From Flavobacteriales bacterium UBA7878 (lineage in GTDB: Bacteria; Bacteroidota; Bacteroidia; Flavobacteriales; Schleiferiaceae), in the NCBI GenBank assembly GCA_002501205.1, contig DLRW01000041.1, positions 15,258 through 79,257 of the forward strand: 64,000 bases of DNA, given 5' to 3'. Position 1 is the stretch's first letter. Each line of letters starts with the position of its first letter. The position numbers and the translations under genes were made by a program. Positions 27,701-35,686 of the stretch are shown one piece after another. The notes beneath the pieces were generated by a model. It was given only the letters and a program-made list of their open reading frames with translations, made no database searches and was not told the origin of the DNA.

Positions 27701-28219
27701 CAAGCAAGTTGGGGCAGGCCCGTGATGCACTACAACTTTAAAGGTTCCCGCCTGAATTTTCGCATCGGCAGTATCGCAACCACTGCTAAAAAAGGCTACA
27801 TCGAAGGCGTGTAATTTAAAGTCAAGGCTACTGCCAGAATAAACCCCATTCAAGAAAGTCAGGTTACTGCGAACTACATTTTCTGACGCTCCCGGACTAA
27901 AAACAGAACCCGTGTAGATCTGCCCTTCATTGGTTCCGGTACTTGTACATTCCAAATAGGCATAAATACCGGCGGGAGGCATTCCCGTTATTCCACCCAC
28001 CGTATTAATGGTATAATAAAGGTCGACCCCATAAATCCAATTTCCGGAAGGAAGGTTTACCGTAATCGTTTGGGCGCAGGTAGACTGTGTAGTAGTAGAA
28101 GGAAAAAAATTAACATCCTGCACCCCAACTGCATTAACCGCTATAGCGGAGTCGGCGGTGATCTGTGCAAAACCACTAAAGCAGGTTAAGGCCAGCAGAG
28201 CAGTAAGAAGATTCCGCAT
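21770..28219 (-). CDS. Giant modular T9SS surface protein (FN3, MAM-like and PKD modules)
   Basis: A 2149-residue exported protein. After a signal peptide (ending CFSGFAQ) and a unique N-terminal domain to about 170, FN3-like modules begin with a C-x-x-P motif at about 172, 454, 736, 1007 and 1278. Each is followed by a MAM/jelly-roll module opening with ENFDG or similar and ending DIAIDEV-like. A sixth MAM-like module starts near 1552 without an FN3 before it, then a sixth FN3 at about 1735. Three PKD domains with WDFGDG follow (about 1821-2065). The C-terminus from about 2072 (VYPNPVKDILTLEW ... GTYYLQVQ) is a T9SS sorting domain. It is probably a surface adhesin or polymer-binding protein. 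There is no evident catalytic motif. Confidence 0.9.
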   Translation of the reverse strand: MRNLLTALLALTCFSGFAQITADSAIAVNAVGVQDVNFFPSTTTQSTCAQTITVNLPSGNWIYGVDLYYTINTVGGITGMPPAGIYAYLECTSTGTNEGQIYTGSVFSPGASENVVRSNLTFLNGVYSGSSLDFKLHAFDVAFFSSGCDTADAKIQAGTFKVVVHHGPAPTCLKPFNLGMDWAMHDRVALNWTSGGASNWQINYGSPGFSPGSGTWVNASANPFVLRGLSPNTLYEYYLRDSCGPGDVSLWEGPFQFRTICNPYVISTTYTEDFESATWINGGGGQNANNVIFHCWKRDPEAPTGGPGGGRYAWGTGNGSTPTANTGPGSAWLGSKYIYVEATGGQNQDVATITSPLIDVSSLTTPSLEFYFHRYGASVGGLEAQAWSQSTGWVTVWSKSGAQDQNSNFDPWIKESITLNAFANDTIKIRFRAVRSLQPEGDMAIDEVVIKEAPNCPDPSGFILNGRTNSSVTLIWNSANASNWQIEYGPNGFSQGAGTLQVVNSNPVIISGLSSGTVYDFYIRSLCGGGDTSGWIGPISAMPYCNALSAPYSENFDGGAWTPGTGTYNGGDALGPCWWRYPNPGTMASDPIFWGLRATSGSTPNTGPNQDHTGANFMYVESSAGFLGQEASLESPLVDISPLVNPELRFFYHMFGNSMGTLRVDVFRASNGQWTNGIWSISGQQQSNAVDPYLEAIVDLSAYAGDSIIIRFSGLKGNERRGDIAIDLVSIDEAPPCPQPSGLTSSNLGPNSVDLSWTSGGANQWQIIYGPNGFSIGSGLGTVVNAGSNPFTLLLSNSQVYDIYVRDSCGAGNVSAWVGPITVTMPCGMAVIPWSENFDGGDWTPGLPGSNNGNAISSCWSRPSFSNPNFGPWSGGTASSNTGPNADVSGTGKYLYTEASGASGPGSITSPQIYLSPIIANPTLKFHYHLYGSAIDSLYVEVNNGSGWTWIWGVQGQQQSSNGSAWTEIQYGLQNYSGDTVQIRFTGVNSGYTADMAIDEVSIEDVACPQSSNFAIQAVGSNAVDLSWSSAGSPGFNIEYGPAGFNLGSGTQVYAAASPFTLAGLSPATAYDFYLRDSCGATSYSAWLGPISATTLCLAYTAPHFENFDGGSWVVGVPTANNQGNQIDVCWTRPSDNNPNFGTNSGPTASANTGPLSDVSGSGKYLYTEFSGLSGYGEISSPEIYIPTSIVNPVLHFDYHLFGSNIDSLAVFLAKDGSSQWIGGIVGAQQSSSADAWKTHGIELDAWSGDTVRIIFRGYSQAYMGDISIDEFKLYDDPCPMPDNFSVGTITKNSISLSWTSGGANHWQIEYGPPGFSPGTGTLLSVSSNPYTITGLNASSYYEFYLRDSCNANDQSLWLGPLLGSTLCDTLLAPYYESFDLGFDRGSGAQNAGASISPCWNRNRDTLFFWGGGQGNTPSTGTGPTGDKTSGTGNYVYTEASAGSGGDTAILETGYIDLSALAQPELRFWYHMYSQNGQNLWFQWEIYSGGSWIILGSLAGDQGNLWQEQRHDLSNYLNQTVRFRFVVLKASGGSIYQSDVALDELVVDEKIACNPYTMPFLENFDGTAWQEGTGGLNDNDLIDPCWNRIATTQMRWGTGMGTTTSANTGPSSDLNGSGNYIYTEASRGATSAMISSPPIIVDTLIAAPYIFYHYHMYGATIVNMKVAIERSSGTTILQTYTGQQQNSSTAAWIADSIDITAYKGDTITLQFTAEATSFTGDIALDGIEVRDAILPCPDPTSLSISAISQTDFSLSWNSSNAPNSGILTYYDIASGPSTMQVITGINSPYTLTGLSANHSYAISIYDSCSVGQFSGSLFDTVSTLPCDTVTALFSVSTSYLGLSLDGSNSLNADTLIWDFGDGNGSGINPVNHHYANAGIYNVQLIALNHCGTSDTLVQAIRICDTLNPQMTFTVYSDSVLFDASGSMATSFHWDFGDGSTDTNRQSNHVYAQSGTYTVQLTVSNLCGDSVSISQSVQVCGAPKADWTYTVMSPINSGLRIQFDASASRNASTYDWDFGDGNTGTGVSPIHIYQTPGLFYIVKLKVTNACGNSHEWAWALFAIGLEEEVLMVPLKVYPNPVKDILTLEWDSEQWSLQALYLRDATGRLLMESHPQQSPLEWDLRHLPAGTYYLQVQDQHGLQSQVLIVKP

Positions 28220-28280
28220 TGAGCCTGTTTAATTAGTTGGCTATGAAGGTACTAATTAATTTAGACGCATACCTCTTCAT

Positions 28281-28326
28281 CGAATTTCAAATACGCCATA
28301 ACTGGATCGAATTTGCAATTCGACCC
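28281..28326. repeat. REP-like palindromes upstream of trkH (one intact, one degenerate)
   Basis: The intact copy at 28304-28326 has a 7-bp stem TCGAATT / AATTCGA with loop TGC, extended by two G-C pairs beyond one mismatch. The degenerate neighbour at 28281-28295 reads CGAATT-TCA-AATACG. Both belong to the family described around the RAYT gene at 55099-55623. Confidence 0.8.
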
Positions 28327-28399
28327 AAGCTAAATACTCGGTTCATAATTTCTTGTCCGTGAACAATTTCAAGCCAAAGGGATTTGAGTACTTTGAATT

Positions 28400-30148
28400 A
28401 TGAAATTGAAGACATTCTTCAAAATTGCGCTATTCACAAGCATCCTGGGTCTCTTGGCCTTAATCTCGGATTTCGGTTTTTCGCAAAATAAACTCTCACA
28501 AAATCTGCTGGATGGTTTTTACTTTCTGGTCCTGGCGGTAGGAGTGCTAGCCACTTTTGCCCGTTATTTTCAAAATCGATTATTGATCAAAAGAAAGGTC
28601 TTTGTCTATGTATTTGACCTGCTTTCCATTGGCTTTACCCTCTGGGTTTTCTACCTCTACCTTTTTGTAGGTGAGCCCTTTAAAACCGACTTACTACTGG
28701 AAAACCCAATCTGGCTGCGCTTGGCGGTGTTTCTAAGTTTTGTGCGTGAATTTTCGGAAGTACGGATGAACTACAAGCGTACCTTACTCAATCCGGCCCA
28801 ACTGTTTGTCGCCAGCTTTCTGATTATTATTCTCTTAGGTAGCTTTCTACTGATGCTTCCCAATGCCACTTATGATGGTCTCTCTTTTATTGATGCCTTT
28901 TTTACTTCCACCTCAGCGGTTTGTGTTACCGGATTAATCGTGGTGGATACTGGTACTTATTTCACTGAGTTTGGACAAATCATCATTCTCATCCTCATTC
29001 AGATTGGGGGTTTAGGCATTTTAACCTTTGCCAGCTATTTCAGCTATTTCTTTAAAGGAGGTGCCACATACGAGAATCAATTGGCCTTAAGGGATATCAC
29101 CAATTCTAAAATGTTGGGGGAAGTTTTTTCTACCCTCAAATACATTATCCTCATCACCTTGAGTATCGAGTTAATCTCGGGTCTACTTATTTACAGCAGC
29201 CTCGAAAGTTCCTTCTTCAATAGTGAATACGAGGAGATCTTCTTTGCGGTTTTTCATTCTATTTCGGCTTTCTGCAATGCGGGATTTTCTACCCTCTCCA
29301 ATAGCATTTATGAGGATGGATTTAAATTCAATTACCTGCTGCAATTTTGGATTGTCCTCACCTTCGTTTTAGGGGGATTAGGCTTCCCGATTGTATCCAA
29401 TATCTTTAAATACTTCAGCTATCGCCTGCGGAAGTTAATCTTATTCGGGCGTCGGCAAATCGCCTACAAACCCTGGGTTTTAAACCTGAACAGCCGCATC
29501 ACCCTCATCACCACCCTTACAATCACAGCGGTGGCTTTTGTGCTTTTCTACGTACTTGAATACAACAATACTTTGGCCGAGCATGATGGCATCGGTAAAA
29601 TTGTAACCGCCCTTTTTGGTGCCACCACCCCTCGTACTGCCGGTTTCAATTCCATCGACACCTCAGCCATGCTCTTCCCTACCACCATGATGGTTTTCTT
29701 ATTGATGTGGATTGGCGCCTCACCCGCCTCTACTGGTGGGGGAATCAAAACCAGCACTTTTGCCGTTGCGACTTTAAACATCCTAAGTCTGGCCAAGGGT
29801 AAATCACGAATTGAAGTATTTCGCCGTGAAATTGCGGATGTTACCGTAAAACGAGCTTTTGCCATTATTTCGCTTTCGCTGATTGTAATTGGCTTTGGCG
29901 TGATGATGATTTCCGCCTTTGACTCAGATCAAAGCCTGATGGACATCGCATTCGAATGCTTTTCGGCCTACAGCACAGTAGGACTGAGCTTGGGAATTAC
30001 AGCCGAACTTTCTCATCCTAGCAAAGTCATTTTGATTGCCATCATGTTTGTGGGTCGGGTTAGCATGCTCACCCTAATCATAGCCTTCTTTAAAAAGGTG
30101 AAACAAAAGAACTATCGTTATCCCACGGAGGAAATAACGATTAACTAG
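28400..30148 (+). CDS. trkH: TrkH/KtrB-type potassium transporter subunit
   Basis: A 582-residue membrane protein. An N-terminal extension with four or five helices (to about 150) precedes the TrkH core. The four pore-loop filters are visible: TSAVCVTGL, SAFCNAGFS, TPRTAGFNS and AYSTVGLSL, each containing the central Gly that lines the K+ filter. It takes up K+ with Na+ or H+ coupling, gated by a TrkA-type regulator, which is the next gene 8 bp downstream. The extra N-terminal membrane region is longer than in compact KtrB proteins and is common in Bacteroidota. Confidence 0.93.
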   Translation: MKLKTFFKIALFTSILGLLALISDFGFSQNKLSQNLLDGFYFLVLAVGVLATFARYFQNRLLIKRKVFVYVFDLLSIGFTLWVFYLYLFVGEPFKTDLLLENPIWLRLAVFLSFVREFSEVRMNYKRTLLNPAQLFVASFLIIILLGSFLLMLPNATYDGLSFIDAFFTSTSAVCVTGLIVVDTGTYFTEFGQIIILILIQIGGLGILTFASYFSYFFKGGATYENQLALRDITNSKMLGEVFSTLKYIILITLSIELISGLLIYSSLESSFFNSEYEEIFFAVFHSISAFCNAGFSTLSNSIYEDGFKFNYLLQFWIVLTFVLGGLGFPIVSNIFKYFSYRLRKLILFGRRQIAYKPWVLNLNSRITLITTLTITAVAFVLFYVLEYNNTLAEHDGIGKIVTALFGATTPRTAGFNSIDTSAMLFPTTMMVFLLMWIGASPASTGGGIKTSTFAVATLNILSLAKGKSRIEVFRREIADVTVKRAFAIISLSLIVIGFGVMMISAFDSDQSLMDIAFECFSAYSTVGLSLGITAELSHPSKVILIAIMFVGRVSMLTLIIAFFKKVKQKNYRYPTEEITIN

Positions 30149-30156
30149 CTTGAATC

Positions 30157-30840
30157 ATGAAATATATTATCGCAGGACTTGGAAATTTTGGAGCCTCCCT
30201 TTCGCAAAAATTAACCGCTCAGGGCCATGAGGTAATTGGTATCGATATCCGCATGGATAAGGTGGATATGTATAAGGAACAAATCACCCATACCATACAA
30301 ATGGATGCTACCGATGAATTTACGGTAGCCGGCTTACCTCTGGAAGACACTGATTTGGTAATTGTGGCCGTAGGTGAAGATCAAGGGGCCAATATTATGA
30401 CCTCCGCCGTATTTAAAAATTTGGGGGTTAAGCGATTGATCAGTCGGGCCATTAACCCTTTACATCAAAAAGTTTTAGAAGCCATTGGAGTAGACGAAAT
30501 CGTTCATCCGGAAGAAGAAACTGCCGAGCGCTGGGCTAAAAAATTGTGCTTGAATGATGTGGTGGACTCCTTTGAGCTGGGAGACACTTTTAGCATTATC
30601 GAGGCCAAAGTTCCGGAAGACCATGTGGGTAAAACCATTCGAGAAGTAGAATTCCGCGGTATATACAATTTACTGGTGCTCACCATCATGAGCGAGACGG
30701 AAGTAAAAAGCATGTTAGGCCGCAATCATACCGAACTTACCAGTCAAGGAATCGCCAGCCCCGATCAAAAGCTCAAGGAGAGTGATGTACTGGTGCTTTA
30801 TGGTGCCAATAAGGATTTGCAAAGCTTTTTGAAACGATGA
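30157..30840 (+). CDS. trkA: TrkA/KtrA-type nucleotide-binding regulator of K+ uptake
   Basis: A 227-residue cytoplasmic protein with an RCK_N domain (GLGNFGASLSQKL nucleotide-binding loop, then the acidic end of strand 2 at GIDIR, and DATDE) and an RCK_C domain from about residue 140. It binds adenine nucleotides and gates the partner TrkH pore. It is a single-RCK protein, so it works as an oligomeric ring. The stop codon TGA (30838-30840) is the first part of an 11-bp REP-like palindrome, so the end of the coding region lies within the repeat. Confidence 0.93.
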   Translation: MKYIIAGLGNFGASLSQKLTAQGHEVIGIDIRMDKVDMYKEQITHTIQMDATDEFTVAGLPLEDTDLVIVAVGEDQGANIMTSAVFKNLGVKRLISRAINPLHQKVLEAIGVDEIVHPEEETAERWAKKLCLNDVVDSFELGDTFSIIEAKVPEDHVGKTIREVEFRGIYNLLVLTIMSETEVKSMLGRNHTELTSQGIASPDQKLKESDVLVLYGANKDLQSFLKR

Positions 30841-30862
30841 TTCGAATTTGTAATTCGAATCA
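30838..30862. repeat. REP-like palindrome overlapping the trkA stop codon
   Basis: Perfect 11-bp stem, left arm TGATTCGAATT and right arm AATTCGAATCA, with loop TGT. The first three bases are the trkA stop. Confidence 0.88.
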
Positions 30863-30882
30863 GGTTTCCTTTACACAAATTA

Positions 30883-30910
30883 TTGGACCGAATTTGCAAT
30901 TCGGTTCCAA
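30883..30910. repeat. REP-like palindrome, second of three behind trkA
   Basis: Left arm TTGGACCGAATT and right arm AATTCGG-T-TCCAA, loop TGC: 12 pairs with one bulged T. The pairs outside the GAATT core differ from neighbouring copies, yet both arms match. Confidence 0.85.
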
Positions 30911-30915
30911 ACCTG

Positions 30916-30936
30916 GATCAAATTTGTAATTCGATC
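30916..30936. repeat. REP-like palindrome, third of three behind trkA
   Basis: Left arm GATCAAATT, loop TGT, right arm AATTCGATC: nine positions with one mismatch (A opposite C) in the core. Confidence 0.8.
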
Positions 30937-30941
30937 GAAAA

Positions 30942-30970
30942 AAAACCGCCCCAAATCAGAGGCGGTTCTA
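30942..30970 (-). terminator. Terminator of the BNR-repeat protein gene
   Basis: On the minus strand the stem AACCGCC / GGCGGTT with a 10-nt loop is followed by a run of T. It lies about 20 bases after the stop at 30992 and directly beside the palindrome cluster. Confidence 0.85.
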
Positions 30971-30991
30971 ACAATCTAAATTTGAAGGTAT

Positions 30992-32629
30992 TTAGTTCTT
31001 CAGAATATTACGGCTAATAAAAGTCCCATTGGCGTCACTGATGTTCAATAGATACTGACCTGCCTTTAAGCTGCTTAAATCCAATTCCAATTGGTTCTCA
31101 CCTTCTAAAAGATTTTGATCGCTGGAATAGACTACTCTTCCTTGTAAGTCGAAAATCTCCAGTTTTAAGCTCATCGCTTCATCCGATTTCAAATCCAAAT
31201 TTAGAACCGTGCTCACCGGGTTCGGATACAGAGTACTCAAGCTGAAAGGTGCTTCAATGGGGGTATACTCAATACCCAAAGAGGCACACTCATCATATTT
31301 GGCGATATATTGTTTGCAGCCATTAGCACGACAGTCGGTCCACAGGCTGTAAATAGTACAATGAGTACGCACGCTGGAAGAGTAATCCCCTACAAAGCGA
31401 CTCTTCGATACCTGGGCAAAATTGGTGGTAGCAGAGCTTACTTTTTTAATGGGTCCAAAATTGGCCCCATTGTCTTGCGAATTGCTAATATGGTAATTGG
31501 ACTTATTCGTGCTATCCAGCACATTTCCGCCAATGCTCACCTTATCGCCATGTGCGGAAACCACCGGCATAAATACTTTGGAACCGAAGATAGTTGTCAG
31601 ATCAATTGGAGCAGACCAGGTAGCGCCATTGTCGGTTGAGCGGGAATAATAGGATTCAAATCTTTGATTCGAAATAAAATCGGCCCAAACCAAATGCAGG
31701 TTATTCTGACCGTCTACCGCTAAGGAAGGCGCTGCATTTTCTCTTTCATTTATCACCCCTGTTCCGGAAGGGAAAACGGTGGTTGCCTGTTGAATGGTCA
31801 CGGGCGTTGCAAAAGTCTGAGCTCCATCAATAGAGGAAGTGTACAGAATCTCATTACTCATAAAATCCGCGAAGGAATAATGCAATTTCCCATTGCTATC
31901 CATGGCCAAATTGGTGAACTGTCCGTTGCCGGCATAAGCGGTTGTGGCCGCCGAAAAACTACTTTGATTTGCCTTTTTCACCTTTACCTTAAGACCAGTT
32001 TGATTGATATCTGAAGGGAAATTGATGTATCCAATATAAAGGTCATTTTGGCCGGGTCCATTGGATAAATCCACGGCCATCCACTGACGATCGCAAATCC
32101 CATCCTTATAATTATAGATGGTCTGACTGGCATTCAATTTACCAATGCCGAAGAAATGATCCTCTCCCGCTTCGAGGCTAAAGCTAGCACCATTATCAGT
32201 CGACTTGCCCCAATAACCCACAAAAACAAGGGTATCGGTAGGATTAGGAGCAGTGGGATTTAAAAGGAGGTAAATCCAAGAACAATAGAGGTTATGGTTA
32301 TTGTCGTAAGCGAAAAGAATATCGCCCCCACCGGCTGCTATATAACCCGGAAAATCATTGGCTATTTCTGAGGAAGGATCAAATTGTGAAAGCCGCCAGG
32401 TATTACCCTGATCTTCGGAATGGTAAATACGGAATGAAACGCCGGTTCCTAGTTCCATATAACCCACTGCCAGATGAGTAGAATCATTCGGGTCCATGGC
32501 AATGTGAGCCTCCCCCTCATCTTGCGAGGCGGATACAGATCCGGAAAGGGATTGATCTAAGCTTTGAGCTTGGCTACTGAAATTTAGGATGGCCGATACA
32601 AAGGCCAGAGTGCATAGTGTTTTCTTCAT
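30992..32629 (-). CDS. Secreted BNR/Asp-box repeat (sialidase-like) protein with T9SS domain
   Basis: A 545-residue protein with signal peptide (ending SSQAQ), a beta-propeller with repeated Asp-box motifs (SEDQGNTW, STDNGASF, SIDGAQTF, STDNGATW, SQDNGANF), and a T9SS sorting domain from about residue 465 (LYPNPVSTVLNLDL ... GQYLLNISD). Asp-box propellers occur in sialidases and other glycosidases, but I do not see the sialidase arginine triad or RIP motif clearly, so enzymatic activity is uncertain; binding is equally possible. The start overlaps the stop of the small lipoprotein upstream (ATGA), indicating an operon. Confidence 0.82.
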   Translation of the reverse strand: MKKTLCTLAFVSAILNFSSQAQSLDQSLSGSVSASQDEGEAHIAMDPNDSTHLAVGYMELGTGVSFRIYHSEDQGNTWRLSQFDPSSEIANDFPGYIAAGGGDILFAYDNNHNLYCSWIYLLLNPTAPNPTDTLVFVGYWGKSTDNGASFSLEAGEDHFFGIGKLNASQTIYNYKDGICDRQWMAVDLSNGPGQNDLYIGYINFPSDINQTGLKVKVKKANQSSFSAATTAYAGNGQFTNLAMDSNGKLHYSFADFMSNEILYTSSIDGAQTFATPVTIQQATTVFPSGTGVINERENAAPSLAVDGQNNLHLVWADFISNQRFESYYSRSTDNGATWSAPIDLTTIFGSKVFMPVVSAHGDKVSIGGNVLDSTNKSNYHISNSQDNGANFGPIKKVSSATTNFAQVSKSRFVGDYSSSVRTHCTIYSLWTDCRANGCKQYIAKYDECASLGIEYTPIEAPFSLSTLYPNPVSTVLNLDLKSDEAMSLKLEIFDLQGRVVYSSDQNLLEGENQLELDLSSLKAGQYLLNISDANGTFISRNILKN

Positions 32630-32853
32630 TTTTTGGAGCTGTTTACAGAGTCAATTTGAGCTTTAACCGCTGGCAAGAGTTTTTCATCCAGGGCGTGTTC
32701 GATTCCTTTTTTAATGGCCGCACTATCGGCTGCCGTTAATACCACCGTATCCACAGGAGCCTGAGCTTCCGCCTCGGTGCTGCCACTTATTTTAGAGTTC
32801 GAACAGCTGGCGATCAGAACTAAGATTGCCAAGGAAAGAAATAGTTTTTTCAT
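32626..32853 (-). CDS. Small lipoprotein of unknown function
   Basis: A 75-residue protein with lipobox LIASC (Cys at about 17) and a mature part of only about 58 residues, Ser/Thr/Ala-rich first and then a charged amphipathic helix (AAIKKGIEHALDEKLLPAVKAQID). It is translationally coupled to the BNR-repeat protein by a 4-bp overlap. Function unknown; a coiled-coil lipoprotein at the outer membrane is one possibility. Confidence 0.72.
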   Translation of the reverse strand: MKKLFLSLAILVLIASCSNSKISGSTEAEAQAPVDTVVLTAADSAAIKKGIEHALDEKLLPAVKAQIDSVNSSKK

Positions 32854-32997
32854 CTATTCAAAATGCATTGCTATTGTATAGACGGGGAAAAGAGGGTAAA
32901 AGGTTGCCTGAAGGATATTTTTTTAGGATTTTAAAACTACCGCGAATGGCAAATTCACGCCAATATCTTTTTAAAAGTAGACCGCATTTCGGCTCCT

Positions 32998-35685
32998 TTA
33001 TTCTACGCTAAGAATCTCCCTTAGTCTGATATCATTAGACGAAGAGCCGATCATTATTCTAAAATCACCTGGTTCCACTACTGGAGCCATTTCCTTATTC
33101 AATAAGGTGAGCATAGCTGGTGTGATTTCGAATTGTACCGTTTTAGTTTCGCCTTGTTTGAGATGAATTCGTTGAAACCCTTTTAATTCTATAATGGGCC
33201 TTGCTACAGAAGCAAGTTCATCCTTAATGTATAACTGGACAACCTCATCACCATCATATTCTCCAATATTCGAAAGACTGAATTGTATCTGAGCGCTCTC
33301 TGATGGTTTTATGGAGTTTTTATTGATTTGAAGATTACTGTAATCAAATTGGGTATAGCTCAATCCATAGCCAAAAGGGTACAATGGCTTCCCGCTAAGG
33401 TTTATATAATCATCTCCCCTACCTGTGGGTTTGTGATTATAGTATAATGGTAATTGAGATTCATGAATGGGAAAGGTGATTGGTAATCGTCCCGCTGGAT
33501 TATAATCACCGAATAGCACATCGGCTATTGCATTACCTCCCTCTTCACCTGGGTACCAGGCATCCATAATAGCGGAAACCTCCCCTCTCCAGTTTTGCAT
33601 TGTAATCGCACTACCTCCAATTAATAGTACTACGGTAGGCGTTCCGGTTCTAGCAATTGCTTTAATCATCGTCTCCTGATGACCCGGCAGAGATAAAGAT
33701 GCTCGATCTTTAAATTCACCTTCCTCAATCCCCACACATACTATGGCTACATCCGAATTCTTGGCTAGGGAAACAGCATCGGCCAGCTTGTTTTGCCAGT
33801 TATTTGGAATATCAGCATTCCAAATAAGCTTAAACCAAACATTACCTCTTGTTTCGAAAAACTCAACTTTGATATCATAAGTCTGGTCCTTTTCAAAATG
33901 ATACGGTTTTGTGATTTGTTGAACTGTTTGTTTTCTCCAGTTGTCAATGAATAGTTCACCGTTAATGTATAAGCGATAACCATCATCTCCTTCTATGCCA
34001 ATATCGATTTTACCCGATTTAGGGACCTGGATTTTACCCTCCCATCGAGCTGAGAAAAAATCATAGTTGATCTTGCTTGGATCTGGGGAGAAGAGTGTCC
34101 ATCTAAAATCAATGTTAGCATCAATTCTGGAAAGAGCTGGCTCACCTTCGAGTTTGATATTGTTATAGTATTCGGCCTTAAGACCCGCCTGCCTTTTACC
34201 ATCTACAAGGTGAAAAAACTGGCTCTCAGGTATGGCAGCATAGTCTACCGCTGTTCTGCCGAGGCCTTCAGCATATGCCACGTTCATGGAGGCTCCCACT
34301 TTACGTTTCAGTCCTTTTAATATACTTACCGGATGATTTCCCGGACCAGAGTAACCGCCTAAACGTGCTTCATCAGCATCAGGTCCAATAACTGCAATCG
34401 ACTTTAGTGTTTTCCGTAGGGGAAGTAAATCAGCCTCATTTTTCAATAAAACCATGGACTCCAATGCCGCTAATTTTGCCAGTCCCTTGTTTTTGGTGAC
34501 GTAATTTTCATTCTCCATATCATCCACATTCACATAGGGGTCCTCGAATAAGCCCAACTTAAACTTGGCATACAACACCCTTCTAACAGCTTCGTCAATG
34601 GCATTTTCGTCTATGATTCCATTTTCAAAGGCCTCATAAAACAATGGATAGTGATCATACGAAGTTTGAAAAATCACATCAAGTCCAGCCTCTATAGCTT
34701 GTTTGGTTGCCTCGGCATAATTCTCTGCTGTAAAGTGAAGCACATTAGCACCACCCACAGCCCCGGCATCAGAGATAACAAAACCCTTAAAGCCCCAGTC
34801 CTTTTTAAGCTTGTCCTTCAGCAAGTAACTGTTTGCCGTTGCCTGGGTGCCGTCAACAGAGTTGTAAGAAGTCATAATTGACCAGGCATTAGCTTCTTGT
34901 ACACTCGCTTTAAAAGCAGGAAAGTAAACTTCTTCTAAAATGCGTTCATTAAAATGAATGGGATAGGAATCGCGACCACCATCTCCCACATTCGCCACGA
35001 AGTGCTTGGGGGTAGTAATAACCTTGCGCTCTTCAAAAGCTTTGATGTAGGAAACTGCCATTCGTGAGCTTAAGTAAGGGTCTTCACCGTAGGTTTCTTC
35101 TACACGGCCCCAGCGCACATCGCGAGCAATATTGATTACCGGAGATAAATTTTGACGAATTCCCCTGGCTTTTAATTCAGTGGCAATAGCTGCCGCCACT
35201 GTATCCATCAACTTAGTATTGAATGATGCTGCTAATCCAATAGACTGTGGAAAGGCAGTGGCGTCTTCTCGGATGAGGCCATGTAATGCTTCATCAAATG
35301 GAATAATAGGAATACCAAGACGCGTTTCTTCCAAAAAAAACTTTTGCATCTCATTTATCCTCAATGCGGTTTCCTTAGCATTTCCACCTGTGGAATACTC
35401 CAAGATTTGCTCTACCTCATTACCAGTAGAGCTTTTAGTAGCGACTTGAAATCCAAAAATACCATGACGGAATTTTTCCTTTTCCTCAGTAATATCACCG
35501 GGAATCATAAACAACTGCCAGAATTTTTCTTCCAGCGTCATTCTAGCCAATAAATCATCAACCCGCTCTTCAATAGAGGCATCGGGGTTTTTGTAGACCA
35601 TTTGATCCTTAGATTCACAGGATGCGAGCAGCCCTATCGCTAATAGTAAAAAGAGAGGAGCAAAGGGGAGATTATACTTTCTCAA
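32998..35685 (-). CDS. GH3 beta-glycosidase lipoprotein with inserted PA14 domain
   Basis: An 895-residue protein with lipobox LLASC followed by ESKDQ. The GH3 N-terminal TIM barrel includes TPKHFVANVGDGGRD and the nucleophile motif GFVISDAGA (Asp at about 306). The alpha/beta sandwich domain is interrupted by a PA14 domain (about 475-620: AGLKAEYYNN, IEGDDGYRLYING). A fibronectin-like C-terminal domain ends the protein. Such enzymes release beta-linked glucose, xylose or related sugars at the surface or in the periplasm. The GH29 gene ends one base upstream, so they form one operon. The gene is visibly AT-richer than its neighbours. Confidence 0.92.
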   Translation of the reverse strand: MRKYNLPFAPLFLLLAIGLLASCESKDQMVYKNPDASIEERVDDLLARMTLEEKFWQLFMIPGDITEEKEKFRHGIFGFQVATKSSTGNEVEQILEYSTGGNAKETALRINEMQKFFLEETRLGIPIIPFDEALHGLIREDATAFPQSIGLAASFNTKLMDTVAAAIATELKARGIRQNLSPVINIARDVRWGRVEETYGEDPYLSSRMAVSYIKAFEERKVITTPKHFVANVGDGGRDSYPIHFNERILEEVYFPAFKASVQEANAWSIMTSYNSVDGTQATANSYLLKDKLKKDWGFKGFVISDAGAVGGANVLHFTAENYAEATKQAIEAGLDVIFQTSYDHYPLFYEAFENGIIDENAIDEAVRRVLYAKFKLGLFEDPYVNVDDMENENYVTKNKGLAKLAALESMVLLKNEADLLPLRKTLKSIAVIGPDADEARLGGYSGPGNHPVSILKGLKRKVGASMNVAYAEGLGRTAVDYAAIPESQFFHLVDGKRQAGLKAEYYNNIKLEGEPALSRIDANIDFRWTLFSPDPSKINYDFFSARWEGKIQVPKSGKIDIGIEGDDGYRLYINGELFIDNWRKQTVQQITKPYHFEKDQTYDIKVEFFETRGNVWFKLIWNADIPNNWQNKLADAVSLAKNSDVAIVCVGIEEGEFKDRASLSLPGHQETMIKAIARTGTPTVVLLIGGSAITMQNWRGEVSAIMDAWYPGEEGGNAIADVLFGDYNPAGRLPITFPIHESQLPLYYNHKPTGRGDDYINLSGKPLYPFGYGLSYTQFDYSNLQINKNSIKPSESAQIQFSLSNIGEYDGDEVVQLYIKDELASVARPIIELKGFQRIHLKQGETKTVQFEITPAMLTLLNKEMAPVVEPGDFRIMIGSSSNDIRLREILSVE

Positions 35686-35686
35686 C

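Noticed and set aside
30992..32629. Firm call of sialidase for the Asp-box protein
   Set aside because: Asp-box repeats are present, but the catalytic arginines and RIP motif were not identified, and such propellers occur in non-sialidases.
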